DNA from: Gerris lacustris
Lineage: Eukaryota > Arthropoda > Insecta > Hemiptera > Gerridae
Assembly (NCBI GenBank): GCA_951217055.1
Contig: OX578284.1
Span: 15,433,687-15,497,686, forward strand
Direction of reading: 5' to 3'
Length of the DNA stretch: 64,000 nt
In this document: positions 47,370 to 58,059 of the stretch, one piece after another
How the letters are laid out: every line of letters begins with the position of its first letter
Position numbering within the stretch: position 1 is the stretch's first letter
Notes under the pieces: generated by a model
Seen by the model: only the letters and a program-made list of their open reading frames with translations
What the model was told of the DNA's origin: nothing
The model's database searches: none
Position numbers and translations under genes: made by a program

Positions 47370-47935
47370 CTGCCAATTAGTGTGGCATATAGCTTCCTCG
47401 CATCCTATCACGTATTTTATGCTTTTACAGGTCATTATTGTCTAATTTTTTTAATTGTTTGCCCCCGTTTTTTTAATCTGTCAAATTGTTTTGATTTTTT
47501 ACATTAATTAAAGTATCAATTTCGCAAAATTTAAGGAGTGCAGACGGTTGAAATTAACCTGTGGCCATATGCAAGCTATATACTTCCGACAAACCATCCA
47601 AATTTCATAAAAACCATATAAGTGCTTTTGATGATATAGATGTAAATAAATGTATGTTTGTGCGCATGTGGAAAAGAAACAAATGAACGCAGAAGGTTAA
47701 ACTTTTATGGCACCAACAATAAGCTAATTATGACCTACCATCGAAATTTCATTACAATCGAACGTGTAATTTTTAAGATATGTTGGTTCGCAAATATTGA
47801 ACGACAAATCGACAGACAGACACCGAACCAAAAATGTTCCCTGATGTCTGAAATGGATTTCTGTCTTGGAATTTTTAAACTTGGAGGCATAAAATAATTT
47901 AGTTCTTCAGAGCGACCTAAATATAGATTTTGGAC
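47370..47935 (+). mobile_element. Family B repeat, nearly full copy
   Basis: Begins 'gccaattagtgtggcatata' and runs through all internal landmarks to 'ctgtcttggaatttttaaac' near 47880. The last hairpin block is lost, with only 'gttcttcagagcgacc' remaining. It lies in the intron after transporter exon 3. Confidence 0.8.
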
Positions 47936-48064
47936 AGATGAGGTAAGCTAAATAAAGGCGTGTAAAAAGAACCTAAATTGCCTAGATTAGGTTAGGTTGG
48001 TCAGATTAGGTTAAGTTAGATAAGGATTAGGTTAGAACTTTTAACTTTTTGAACAATAATTTGT

Positions 48065-48340
48065 ATTTTTAGTTTCTCATATACTTATAGAATATATAAA
48101 GAGAAAGTATTGTGATGGCGTGAAAATTTGATTTTGAGATTCTGATGGATTTTCACGTTTCAAGGTCCACTGAGACCAAAAAAAGTAGTTTATAAAAATG
48201 TGTGATTTCTATATCGTCTGTGTAGAAGCATGAAGCTTAAGCTAATGAACTGATTTTTATGAAATTTGGTATGCTTAAACAGAAAAAGGTAACCTGAGAT
48301 TAATTTTAGCTCTTAATATAGGGGGTGATTAAATTTGACA
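48065..48340 (+). repeat. Family A repeat copy
   Basis: Matches 25340-25560: 'aagagaaagtattgtgatgg', 'caaggtccactgagacc', 'gatttttatgaaatttggta'. It lacks the B-box part seen at 25777. Confidence 0.75.
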
Positions 48341-48344
48341 TTTA

Positions 48345-48970
48345 TGAATTAAATTCATCACTATGGATGTGAAAAAGTTTGACGTGACGTTTTTGTTTTT
48401 TTTAAAATTATATTTATAATTGTCCTGGTAAGACTACTACTATTATATTTATTATTATCCTGGTATTGCTAAATACCACTACTACATCATACCATTCTAC
48501 TATTATCTTTTAGCGATGCCGAAACTAAATCCTTTTTCATCTGAAACCCCTGTTAAACCAGTTCAATTGTGTTCGTTCTTTGCAAAAAGGAACACAATAG
48601 AATAGTTGGCAGAGGATGGCATTTAGAAGGGAACTTTTAAGGATTTTTTTCTATTTATAAAGCTCTGCTGATGCAACATTTTTGGCGACCGAAATAATAT
48701 CAGACAAAACATCTATATGTTAGAAGCTTAATGCTATTTTTTAAATGGCCAACATTTCCGTGTTAGCTTTTAGCACATATTCTTTGTATTGTTATTGTTG
48801 AAATCCTATTTATATGTAGCATAATTGTATCTTCTGCAGTGGCGTAAATAGCGCCTCCGCACCATGCGCCTAAGGAGGTGCCAAAAAATGTAGTAACCCT
48901 ATGATAAAAAATATAGTTATATATCTCTCTGTAGTCCGAATAATTCTTAAGAACCAAATTTCTTTTTAGT
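48345..48970. other. Gene-free stretch
   Basis: No exon was recognised. 'cagtggcgtaaatagcgcct' at about 48839 resembles a hAT-type end, but no inverted partner was found. Confidence 0.4.
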
Positions 48971-48974
48971 TCTA

Positions 48975-49580
48975 AGTTTTTACTCTTCTAAAAATAAGCA
49001 GCAAAAAGCATTGATGGATCGTTACCTTTTTTATGTTCAACTGGAAGTTTGTCTTTAGCGTATTTCATAGGGTGTTTGGCATGCCTATGCTCTCCACGAG
49101 CTGTTGTACCAAGAAGTTAGTTCGGTAAGGTTCTGTGGGATGTCTTACTAAGTGTTTACCTACTCTTAAAAAAAATAAGAACTTATAGCAGACACAATGC
49201 ATTAATGGAACGTGGAACGTTACCTTTATTATGTGCAGCTGGAAGTTTGTCTTTAGTGTATTTAATAGGATGTTTGGCATGCCTATGCTCTTCAGGAGCT
49301 ATTGTACCAAGGAGTTAGTTCAGCAAGGTTCCGAGGGATGTCTTACTAAGTGTTTACTCTTCTAAAAATAAGATCTTATAGCAGACACAAAGCATTGACG
49401 GAAAGTTACCAATATTATGTGCAGCTGGAAACTTGTTTCTAGCATATTCCATAGGATGTTTGGTAGGCCTAGAGCAACCACGAGCTGTTGTACTAAGGAG
49501 TTAGTTCGGTATGGTTACGTGGGATGTCTTACTATTAAGTTTTTACTCTTCTAAAAATAAGAACTTTTACAAAATAGAAA
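48975..49580. repeat. Tandem repeat, three units of about 190 bp
   Basis: Each unit has a 'gcagctggaagtttgtcttt'-like block (49036, 49234, 49420), 'ataggatgtttggcatgcct', 'gagctgttgtaccaagga', 'gggatgtcttactaagtgtt' and 'ctcttctaaaaataaga'. Unit lengths 198 and 186 bp. No long frame is kept. Confidence 0.9.
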
Positions 49581-49584
49581 AAGA

Positions 49585-50170
49585 GTCAAAATGTAATTAC
49601 AACTAGCTAAAGATCTCTTTTAGAAGTTAGAACCCGTTGAAATTCGGATAATGATAATGAGACAAAGCCATTCCATTAGCTAATGAGAGAACGTCTGTTC
49701 CTTCTCTAAAAGAACAGTCATTAGGGATCTAATGAGCAGCTGTATTTTCTTGTTCTCTTTAGGGACATAAAGTCTTTTAAGTAAAAGCATCATTGATCTA
49801 TTTCACTCGTCCGGTGAACTCTTTCATTAAAGATTCTAATGAATGAATTAGTACTGTCTACTTGGATTGCGGAATTTTTAATATGGAAGTGCTCATGAAG
49901 TCTTAAAACAAAAAGGGGCTAATTGAGGATGTCGTTTTGCAATGTTTTTAATCTCGTAGAATAATAGAAAACCATAAAATACGATTTCTTTTAAATTAAG
50001 AGAGAATTAAACATAAAACCATTCTCGCTAGTTTGAGTGTAATATAGTATGTAATATGATTGAAAGTGCCTAAATCCCTTATCAAACTGTTTTTTAAAGA
50101 TTCACAAACTCTAGAACTTTTTAGCTAACAAAGTAAGATATTTGAAGAATACATTTGAATGAGGTGAAAT
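49585..50170. other. Gene-free stretch
   Basis: AT-rich; nothing recognised. Confidence 0.4.
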
Positions 50171-50173
50171 ATT

Positions 50174-50610
50174 AATTCAGTGCTCATCATCAGCAGAATC
50201 TATAAAATATGAACTAGGTAAAGTAGTAAGATACTGTCTTTCCACAATAGCTTTTTTAAGGCGAAATCAGCTTAAGTGATCAGTGCTCATCATCAGCAGA
50301 ATCTATATGAACTAGGTAAAGTAGTAAGATACTGTCTTTCCACAATAGCTTTTTTAGGCGAAATCAGCTTTAGTGATCAATGCTCATCATCAGCAGAATC
50401 TATATGAACGAGGAAAGTAGTAAGATACTGTCTTTCCACAATAGCTTTTTTTAAGGCGAAATCAGCTTTTAACCATGTGCTTAGTGTTTGTTTATCATCA
50501 GCAAAATCTATATGAATGAGGAAAAGTAGGGACATACTGCCTCCCCGCAACTTCATTAAGGCTCAAATCGACTTTATACCGCAAGTGCTCATCATCAGTG
50601 TCGGGGAGAT
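50174..50610. repeat. Tandem repeat, about five units of 100-110 bp
   Basis: Units contain 'gtgctcatcatcagcagaat', 'aaagtagtaagatactgtct', 'ttccacaatagctttttt' and 'aggcgaaatcagctt'. The first three are nearly identical; the last two are diverged. Confidence 0.92.
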
Positions 50611-51019
50611 TTAGTCAGGCTGAACCAGCTTGACTTTAACTGCTGTGAAGTTGCAGTTGAAAACATTCGAATAAAGATCTTACTTTAATAATGCTATTGA
50701 GGAGGAACAGTATTTAACTAATTAACCTCATTCATATGGATCCCATGATTAATTTTTCCTTCGTATGGATTTCCTTTATTTAATTGATTCCTTAATGTAG
50801 ATTTACTTTAATTGTTATCCTTATTATCTTTTTTTAGTTTTATTGGAAAATTATATGTTATAAGCAATATTTGGACAGTATGTTTTTACAATAACTTAAT
50901 TGTCATGAAGCGGAGAACTGTCTATTAAAAGTATTTACAAGTCACGCGAGCACTGCCTCTTTAGATGTCGAAGAGGATTTCTAGGAATTAATGGTAATGC
51001 ATTAAGGTTGTGGAGGAAA

Positions 51020-51140
51020 GCCTTATCCAGACTGCCGATCCGAAAAGAGCAACGAGTCGAGCATTGGCCTTTGCGCAGGCGCCAAAAGAGCAAGCTATGT
51101 TCAGCACTCCGATCCGGCTGTTGGTGTTTTGACGAAACAT
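51020..51140. repeat. Fragment related to the 'gtccagact' MITE
   Basis: 'tatccagactgccgatccga' then 'gagcattggcctttgcgcag' resembles the arm of the 4401-4549 element. The right arm is not clear here. Confidence 0.5.
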
Positions 51141-51619
51141 GAAAGTGATGTTCAGATTCGGCCAGTTGGGAGGGTGGATGGACGCACTAACAAGCCGAGA
51201 AGTCTTGTACCTTTCCGTAACCTTCTCTACTATAAACAATAACGTATTTCATAAATAAACAAAACAAATAATGCAAAACTTTTTGTCTGTTGTTATATTT
51301 TTTAATCCTTAATTTTAAATAAGCCCTTGTCTTTTAATTTTATTTTACTTTTTATCAATTTTTTAAAAATCTCAAATGCATTCTTCATTTTTTAATTTAC
51401 AAATTACCTGTCTCAAATGGGTATCCTTCTTGGCAATGTCATTTCCAAGGCATGCGAGTAAAATTTATGTATTGCTCACTGACATACTGCAATTTTAAAT
51501 CTATGATAATTTCAGAACAGAATAACTTTTCCCTTCCGAGAACAAATTTTGTCATCCACCAAAATTGTTATTCTTATAATTGTTTATTATAATTGTTTAT
51601 TCTTATAATTGGACATGTG

Positions 51620-51702
51620 AATATAAATATTTGCCAACGCCACAAGCTATAAATATTTGCCTATGCCACAAGATATAAATATTTGCCAACGCCACAAGAG
51701 AT
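51620..51702. repeat. Short minisatellite, about 30 bp by three
   Basis: 'ataaatatttgccaacgcca' followed by 'caagctat' or 'caagatat' occurs three times in a row. Confidence 0.85.
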
Positions 51703-51835
51703 TTTTTATTATTCATTGTAAATACAAACTACAAATTTAATATTGTGACATGAAGTACTCTTTGAATCCTAGAACGTAACAATATTTTAAATTAAAAAGT
51801 AAAATTTACAACACTAAAATTCCTCAATATAGAAA

Positions 51836-51978
51836 TGTTCGGCCGTTTGTTGTAGATCGTGCAGATCTCGGCTCGTCCAATGTTCGGCTCGGGGCGTTTA
51901 AATAGACATCAAGAAGGCCGAACCGAGCATGCTCGGCTCGTTTCATATGTTTGGTTCGGTCTGGACGAGGTTTAAAGA
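51836..51978. repeat. Second fragment related to the 'gtccagact' MITE
   Basis: Contains 'ttcggttcg'/'cgaaccgag' inverted blocks and 'ggttcggtctggacgagg' at the right end, matching the end of the 4401-4549 element. The left end is degraded. Confidence 0.55.
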
Positions 51979-52289
51979 ACTTTCATTCTGGGTATGGAGT
52001 CATGGAAGGATTTGTATTGGGATATGACTAGGTCATGAACGTGAAGGGTGGAGTTAGAAACATATTAAGGAGCGTGGACTAGACCTACTTTGGATTTTTG
52101 GTCTGTAGGTGTAGGGACTGATGACTGATACGATAAAAGTTGGAAAGCATGGTGCAACCCTAGAGTTCAATACCTCACCCATATGAGCTTAATTTTATGG
52201 TGATATAAATGATTAATATGTTGTTACCCTTATTTTCAAAATACTTTTATTAAGCTCATTTTTAAGCTTTTGTGGAGAGGCAGTCATAA

Positions 52290-52500
52290 TTTTAATACTT
52301 CACCTCAATCTAAGTAATCATTTACTACTTCACCTCAATCCTAAGTAATCATTTACTACTTCACCTCAATCCTAAGTAATCATTTACTACTTCACCTCAA
52401 TCCTAAGTAATCATTTACTACTTAACCTCAACGCTAAGTAATCATTTTACTACTTCACCTCAATCCTAAGTAATCATTTTACTACTTCACCTCAATCCAA
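52290..52500. repeat. Minisatellite, unit 31 bp, about seven copies
   Basis: The unit is 'tactacttcacctcaatcct' plus 'aagtaatcatt'. Small indels occur in the last two units. Confidence 0.95.
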
Positions 52501-52700
52501 AAAAATTTCACTGCGCAGTTTGAAGAATCCATATAGTGTTTCTTCTGAATATTTAAATATTTATAATACTAGTGCAATTAATTAACTACATAATTAAAGT
52601 TATTCATCACAATGGTTTGTTGATTATACGGAGGACCAAAATTGCTTCAACCATCCTCTATTCACCATTTGTATTTAAGATTTTTGTTGTTTTTTTAATT

Positions 52701-53278
52701 CTAATAGCCCAGGAGATAGCGTGCAAAAAAGTGTCGGACTAACATCAAGCTAGAATTGTGTGTATAAGTAAATGTTTTGGTGCCTTTTAAGAATATATGG
52801 TCGGCTAAGTTCGTCTGCGGGACATAGCTTGGCAATAGGCATTTGAAAAAAACAAACCGGTGGAGAGTGGCCATATCCCGCCCTATTTGGTGGACAATGT
52901 GATTTTCATAATTCTGAGTACGAACTTGTTAGTAGACCAATTATCAAGTTTGTTCCTTGTCAGGGGAACACTTTGATTTCGAATAATATTTGACTAACTA
53001 GCCTATTAAGTGACAAATTATACCATCAACTTAATAATTGGTCTACTAACTAAGTTCGTACTCAGGATCATGAAAATCACATGGTCCACCAAAAGGGCGG
53101 GACATGGTAGCTCTCCACCGGTTTGTTTTTTTTCAAATGCCTATTGCCAGGCTATATCCCGCAGACGAACTTATCCGACCTTATATTCTTAAAAGGCACC
53201 TAAACATTTACTTATACACAAAATTCTAGCTTGATGTTAGTCAGACAATTTTTTGCACGCTTGCTCCTGGACTATAAG
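52701..53278. mobile_element. Foldback element family D, uninterrupted copy
   Basis: The arms run inward from 'cccaggagatagcgtgcaaa' (left) and its inverse 'tttgcacgcttgctcctgga' (right) for about 230 bp each, including the inverted pair 'acaaaccggtggagag' / 'ctctccaccggtttgt'. A spacer of about 60 bp lies between the arms near 52950-53010. It serves as the reference that shows the 10614-11917 copy is split. Confidence 0.9.
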
Positions 53279-53420
53279 GAATGCATTCTAAAAAAGAAAC
53301 AAATAATAATTTAAATAATTTATTAAATACATTAAAAGTCATGATAATAGTTATAGAATAATTATTCATTTAAAACTTGTTATCTAAAAACTCATTGACA
53401 TAAGCTCATTATGTGCGTAC

Positions 53421-53537
<117 letters not shown>

Positions 53538-53539
53538 TC

Positions 53540-54870
53540 GTTGTTTAGTAGCCAAGAAAGTTTACAGGAGACAAATTTTATCTTAAAATTAATGATTCTC
53601 TGAAATATTAATAAATAATTAAATAAAAAACAATTAAAAAGGGGAAATAATTAATTATATATAATGCGGTAAACATAGTGTAATGAAGATTAAGTTTTTT
53701 AGGTACATCAAATATTTTTAAAAACAGAATTTTTTTTAGCTAATGGAATATTTCATTCATTATTTGTTATTATCACAACACTCACGAGTGTAATAAAAAT
53801 GACGATATATTAACAATAAAAATAATTAAAAAAATAAAAATTCATAATTATAATTATATCAATACTTGGTCTAACTTCATTACAATAATTAATATTAAAG
53901 AAAAAAAAAATTAAATGCACTGCCTACTTTGATGACATATTAATTAACTAATCGTTCACTATACAAAAGAAAAATAAAATAAATTATAAAAATTATTCAC
54001 AATTAACAAAGATAAATCACAGTCGGATAGCGAGCACTTCAGAAAATACAGTCTCAATTGATTTTCTTTCTTTTCTTAAAAAAATATATAATAGGTATTT
54101 GAATAATTGACATTACTACATGACATTTTTTGTAGATAATTGGAATGAAATATTGTCGGTAACAAAAATAGTAGTGGGTATAAACCATACACATTATCCT
54201 TTACAGCAATTTATTTGTTTTTTTTTTAGATTTAACATATCTTGTATTCACTGAAATATACTTGTATATGGTTAAGTTTAGAGTGTAGTGTGACAAAGTT
54301 AATTAAAGTTGTATTTTTTTGTTAAAATTATTTAAATTTATTTATGATAATATGATTCGGGTAGAGATTTTTTATAAAGTGTTATTATTAAAAATTGTAA
54401 TTTCAAGATTGCGATGTTTCAATTAGAAAATTACATCATCAAATTACATCATTCATTTAAAAGTAGATATTACTTATGGTGTAAGTGGATTTTACAGAGC
54501 CAACCAATGAAATGCTTTAGTTAAGGTTCAGTTGCGGTTGGGATAGATTTCATTGAGTTTATTAAAGAGGTAATAGCTATCAAGGTACAGTTATAATAAA
54601 ATACTTTAATTTAAGTATATTCCTCGTTGCCACATATTGAAATTTGAAAAAGAAATTCTTCTAAATTTTATTGTCCTTAACATGAGAATAAATTCTTTTG
54701 ATAGCTGAACTCTAAAAAGAAGCACTCGCTTAATCTATGGAAGCGTCATACTACTTTGTGACTCTTTTTTCCGTGTTAAGATTTATACCCATAAGCTTAT
54801 AAATTATTTTGGAACATTTTTTCTTTATCACGATCGGGCTTTAAAAATTTCCAGAATACTGGTATATTGG
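53540..54870. other. AT-rich stretch beyond the proximal CLN3 copy
   Basis: Very AT-rich, no coding block. It includes the likely 3' UTR of the minus-strand CLN3 gene; an AATAAA on the minus strand at 54667-54672 lies about 200 bases after the stop codon and could be the polyadenylation signal. Confidence 0.5.
54667..54672 (-). promoter_or_regulatory. Candidate polyadenylation signal of the proximal CLN3 copy
   Basis: AATAAA on the minus strand (plus-strand tttatt), about 200 bases downstream of the stop. In sequence this AT-rich such hexamers are common, so the site is only a candidate. Confidence 0.3.
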
Positions 54871-54874
54871 TGTT

Positions 54875-56041
54875 TCAAGGCGGTGGCATATTACAAATAG
54901 CGTTATGAACAGGTATGGCGAGGAATCCTGATATAGTGATACCGATAGAATCTCCAAATGAATTCATCGACATGGAGAACTGTCTGTGCTCCTCCGGCAT
55001 TTCCTTGTTGATCTTTCTATAGGTGTTGACGTATGAACAGCCGCCTAGCAATCCTTCCCATAAGATAAAGATGCAAACGACCCAAAACGAATTGAGCCAT
55101 ATGTAAATAGCTTCTGTAGTCATAAAGGCGACGTTGATTCCCTGCAAAAGAGCTAGCATCCACGTATTGTCAATCTCGACTATGTTTGCGGAAGAGCGAG
55201 ATATCATTACTCCTACTTGGTAAATAAAGCTGTACCATCTGTATTGGGACGAATCTTTCGGCCAAATCCCTTTAAATATAACTAATTCCGAAAGACCTTG
55301 GTTAATAAAGTACTCGAAAACATAAACAAGAGAGAACGGAATCATGTAGACGATTACTATTTTATAAATAAGTTTAAGTCTACCTCGAAGTCCCAGATAA
55401 GTCGATTCAATCGGTATATTTGTAGAGTTATTCGCTCTGGTTTGAGGATGAGATAAGATTATCCAGAAAGAGATCCCCATCAGAAGCGGGACGGCGTTCA
55501 TCGAGAGAATCGTAGTAGAGGGGTCAACTCCAGCGGACGTGAACGCGAGGTAGCTGAGACTGCCGAGGACTCCTGCACCTCCGGTACCAGATGACCAAGA
55601 AGAAATTACATTTGGATAGTTAAAGGCCGGCATATAAGCTAAAAGAGAAGATTCGCCCATGCCGGATGCAAACGATGTCAATACAACTCCGGTTATCATA
55701 AACCAGAAACTCCATTTAAGTGCTACAAACACGAAACCAAGTATACTTAATACTATGACACAAATCAGTCTGAAATGTATCCACAATGGAAAGAAGGGTA
55801 GAATGAGTTTGATAATTACAGCAGGTATTATGTCCGCTAGAAGGATGGCACCGGTCGACATCTTGTTACAGTGACGAGGAGAGGTGGTGTCCTCTTGAGT
55901 AGTTTGGTTAGACGGAGTAAGTAAGTCATGGGCCGCTGAGAGCATCACAACATAGCCGAAGTTATTGCACAGACCCAAGAGCCAGAAACCGACGATGAGT
56001 CTCCACGGTCGCGAATGTCTCACCTCCCCCTCTCCACCAGC
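54875..56041 (-). CDS. CLN3: CLN3 (battenin) paralogue, proximal copy, main exon
   Basis: An uninterrupted frame of 388 codons plus stop. It starts after an acceptor (gatattttcag) at 56041 with AGGEGEVRHSRPW and ends HNAICNMPPP. Family landmarks in order: GFWLLGLCNNFGYVVMLSAA (first span), the polar loop with an N-glycosylation site NQT, STGAILLADI, PFFPLWIHFR, WSSGTGGAGVLGSLSYL (W about residue 149 of the exon), LVYVFEYFINQGL, RWYSFIYQVGVMISRSSANI, WEGLLGGCSYVNTYRKIN and MSMNSFGDSIGI. CLN3 is a polytopic lysosomal/endosomal protein whose loss in humans causes juvenile Batten disease; current work links it to glycerophosphodiester clearance from lysosomes. There is no ATG before the first span within the exon, so an upstream exon must supply the start; none was seen between 56041 and 56760. 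Human CLN3 has 438 residues, so little is missing. Confidence 0.95.
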   Translation of the reverse strand, partial: AGGEGEVRHSRPWRLIVGFWLLGLCNNFGYVVMLSAAHDLLTPSNQTTQEDTTSPRHCNKMSTGAILLADIIPAVIIKLILPFFPLWIHFRLICVIVLSILGFVFVALKWSFWFMITGVVLTSFASGMGESSLLAYMPAFNYPNVISSWSSGTGGAGVLGSLSYLAFTSAGVDPSTTILSMNAVPLLMGISFWIILSHPQTRANNSTNIPIESTYLGLRGRLKLIYKIVIVYMIPFSLVYVFEYFINQGLSELVIFKGIWPKDSSQYRWYSFIYQVGVMISRSSANIVEIDNTWMLALLQGINVAFMTTEAIYIWLNSFWVVCIFILWEGLLGGCSYVNTYRKINKEMPEEHRQFSMSMNSFGDSIGITISGFLAIPVHNAICNMPPP

Positions 56042-56467
56042 CTGAAAATATCAAACCATAAAAACATTGATAAATTACTCATTCTTCCCCCTCATTTCAT
56101 TTCCCTGAAAGCCGCATTTTTACTTGTTTTATGGAAATCATTTTTAATAATTGAACAATTTCAACGAAAAAATCCTGCTGACGCAACACTTAATGTAAGT
56201 GATATTAATGATTAATGCATATACTTTGTAATCTAGAAAAATGTAATATGTTTATTCGTCCATGGCTTTAATATGTTTTGTTTATTTTAAAAATTCAATT
56301 TGCAAATCCAGTGATATATCGAGTTTAATTCGAAAAAATCACAGAACTAAGCACTATTTAATCGAACTAAAATTCCAATATGTTATGAAAAAATTATCTC
56401 ATTCTGGTCACCTAAGTTTAATAGAATAAAACAAATCAAAAGTAACAAGTTTAAAAAAAAGTTAACG

Positions 56468-56473
56468 TTTATT
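56468..56473 (-). promoter_or_regulatory. Candidate polyadenylation signal of the distal CLN3 copy
   Basis: AATAAA on the minus strand, about 290 bases beyond the stop codon at 56760. Others lie further on, near 56280 and 56250. Confidence 0.3.
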
Positions 56474-56632
56474 TTAAAGTAATAAAAAAATAATTTTACT
56501 CTGAAATACAATTATTATTACTTGAGTACAACAAACAAGCAGCACTAAGAATGATAGAATTGTATTGAAATAATGAGTATGTACAGTAAAATATATAAAA
56601 GATTGTTTGGCACGAGGAGAGTTGTCATTGAA

Positions 56633-56640
56633 GTCACGTG
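56633..56640. promoter_or_regulatory. CLEAR-like E-box between the CLN3 copies
   Basis: GTCACGTG, extended to gtcacgtgtc, matches 9 of 10 bases of the CLEAR element GTCACGTGAC, the site bound by TFEB/MITF-type factors in promoters of lysosomal genes. It lies in the 720-bp gap between the proximal copy's main exon and the distal copy's stop codon, where a private promoter of the proximal copy would be. It equally falls in the 3' flank of the distal copy, and a single short site may be chance. Confidence 0.4.
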
Positions 56641-56759
56641 TCATATGTTTCGCACTTATCCTTCAGTGAGCATCAAACCAGTCTTCGTCACGATCCACCG
56701 GGAGTCGCGAACAGGTTTGAACGATTAGTAGAAATAACCAAGTTTAGCGATGTTGGGTG

Positions 56760-57959
56760 TCAGGGTGGTGGCATTTTACAGATGGCATTATGCACAGGGA
56801 TGGCGATAATACCTGCCAAGGTGATGCCAATGGCGTCGCCGAAGGAATTCATCGACATTGAAAACTGTCTGTGATTCGGAGGCATTTCTTTGTTGATCCT
56901 CCTGTAAGTGTTTACGTATGAACAGCCACCGAGCAAGCCTTCCCAAAATATAAACACGATTATCAACCAGAATTGGCCTACCCATCGGTATATAGCTTCT
57001 GTTGTCATGAAGACAACGTTTATTCCTTGTAAGAAAGCTAACAACCACGTATTATCTACCTTAAAGACGTTCACTGTCGATCTAGATATAAGGACTCCAA
57101 TCTGATAGTCAAAACTATACCACCTATACTGAGTTGCGTGATCTATGAAAGTATTATCGAAATTGATCAGTTCGAATAATCCTTGGTTAATAAAGTACTC
57201 GAAAACGTAAACAAGAGCGAAAGGCATCATATAAACAATGGTGATCTTGTAAATCAGCTTCATTTTATCCGTTAAAGTAGTCTCATCTTCGGCAATTGTA
57301 TGATCGTCGTTGCCACCTTCTTCTTGGGTTTTCTCGATTTGGGGTCTCTCCAGGAGTACCCAGAATGAAATAGCCATTAGGACAGGAACTACTAGCATGA
57401 TGTAAATGGTTGTCGATGGGGCAAGACCGGCCGCGATCAATCCTAAATAACTCAGACTTCCAAGAACTCCGGCACCACCAGTACCAGAGGACCAAGTAGA
57501 AATTACGTTTTTGTTTTTAAAGAAAGGCATATACATGAGAAAGGAGGATTCGCCTATTCCCGAGGCCAAAGATGTAAGGATAACACCTAGGACCATTAAC
57601 CACTGGGACGTGTTAAGCGCGACAAGGATGAAACCAGCGGCGCCGAGCAAAACCGTTAGCGCAACTCTCACATGGATCCAAAGGGGAAAGAATGGAGAGA
57701 GCAGCTTGATGATAACCGAGGGTACGATATCTGCCAATAAGATAGCACCTGTCGATATGTAATTACACTCTCTGACAGGTGTTGGAGCAGACCTAAAAGG
57801 AGTCAGCTCGTGCTCATGTTGGCCGTTAGAGAGGAGGTCGTGGGCAGCCGACAGCATCACCACGTAACCGAAGTTGTTGCACATTCCCAGCAACCAAAAA
57901 CCTGTCAGTGTTCTCCAGTCTTCGTTCCATTTTCTCTCTCTTCCGCCGCCTTCTCCCAT
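56760..57959 (-). CDS. CLN3: CLN3 (battenin) paralogue, distal copy, main exon
   Basis: A frame of 399 codons plus stop from ATG at 57957-57959, which is the first codon after a good acceptor (tttgtatgtttcag). The open frame runs further upstream to 58052, but those 31 codons end in the acceptor's polypyrimidine tract and are best read as intron. Order of landmarks as in its neighbour: GFWLLGMCNNFGYVVMLSAA (residues 20-39), STGAILLADI, PFFPLWIH, WSSGTGGAGVLGSLSYL from residue 156, LVYVFEYFINQGL, STVNVFKVDNTW, WEGLLGGCSYVNTYRRIN, MSMNSFGDAIGI and the end HNAICKMPPP. A longer acidic cytoplasmic loop (EEGGNDDHTIAEDE) separates it from the proximal copy. The ATG has G at +4, so it can be the true start with a non-coding upstream exon. 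Codon use and frame are intact, suggesting a working gene. Confidence 0.96.
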   Translation of the reverse strand: MGEGGGRERKWNEDWRTLTGFWLLGMCNNFGYVVMLSAAHDLLSNGQHEHELTPFRSAPTPVRECNYISTGAILLADIVPSVIIKLLSPFFPLWIHVRVALTVLLGAAGFILVALNTSQWLMVLGVILTSLASGIGESSFLMYMPFFKNKNVISTWSSGTGGAGVLGSLSYLGLIAAGLAPSTTIYIMLVVPVLMAISFWVLLERPQIEKTQEEGGNDDHTIAEDETTLTDKMKLIYKITIVYMMPFALVYVFEYFINQGLFELINFDNTFIDHATQYRWYSFDYQIGVLISRSTVNVFKVDNTWLLAFLQGINVVFMTTEAIYRWVGQFWLIIVFIFWEGLLGGCSYVNTYRRINKEMPPNHRQFSMSMNSFGDAIGITLAGIIAIPVHNAICKMPPP

Positions 57960-58059
57960 CTGAAACATACAAACAAAAATATCAATTGCAACGGTCCAGT
58001 AATTAACAAATACTACATAGAGGTTAGAAAACAAGGCACATCGATCATACAATAAACGT

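Noticed and set aside
47658..47897. 79-residue plus-strand frame after transporter exon 3
   Set aside because: Translation of a family B repeat copy, not a transporter exon.
48836..48890. hAT-like end 'cagtggcgtaaatagc'
   Set aside because: No inverted partner or target duplication was found nearby.
50174..50610. Hammerhead-like 'ctgatgatg' in the 100-bp tandem repeats
   Set aside because: The CTGATGA part is present on the minus strand but there is no stem II followed by GAAA at the right distance.
56015..56023. Start of the proximal CLN3 frame at 56023
   Set aside because: The first codon there is GTG, not ATG, and lies inside an exon that begins at 56041.
56638..57762. Several frames opposite or out of frame with the distal CLN3 exon
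   Set aside because: Shadows of the CLN3 coding sequence, without family motifs.
57960..58052. N-terminal extension MYDRCALFSNLYVVFV... of the distal CLN3 frame
   Set aside because: The extension runs through a polypyrimidine tract and a canonical acceptor, and the paralogue has an acceptor at the same codon. It is best read as intron.
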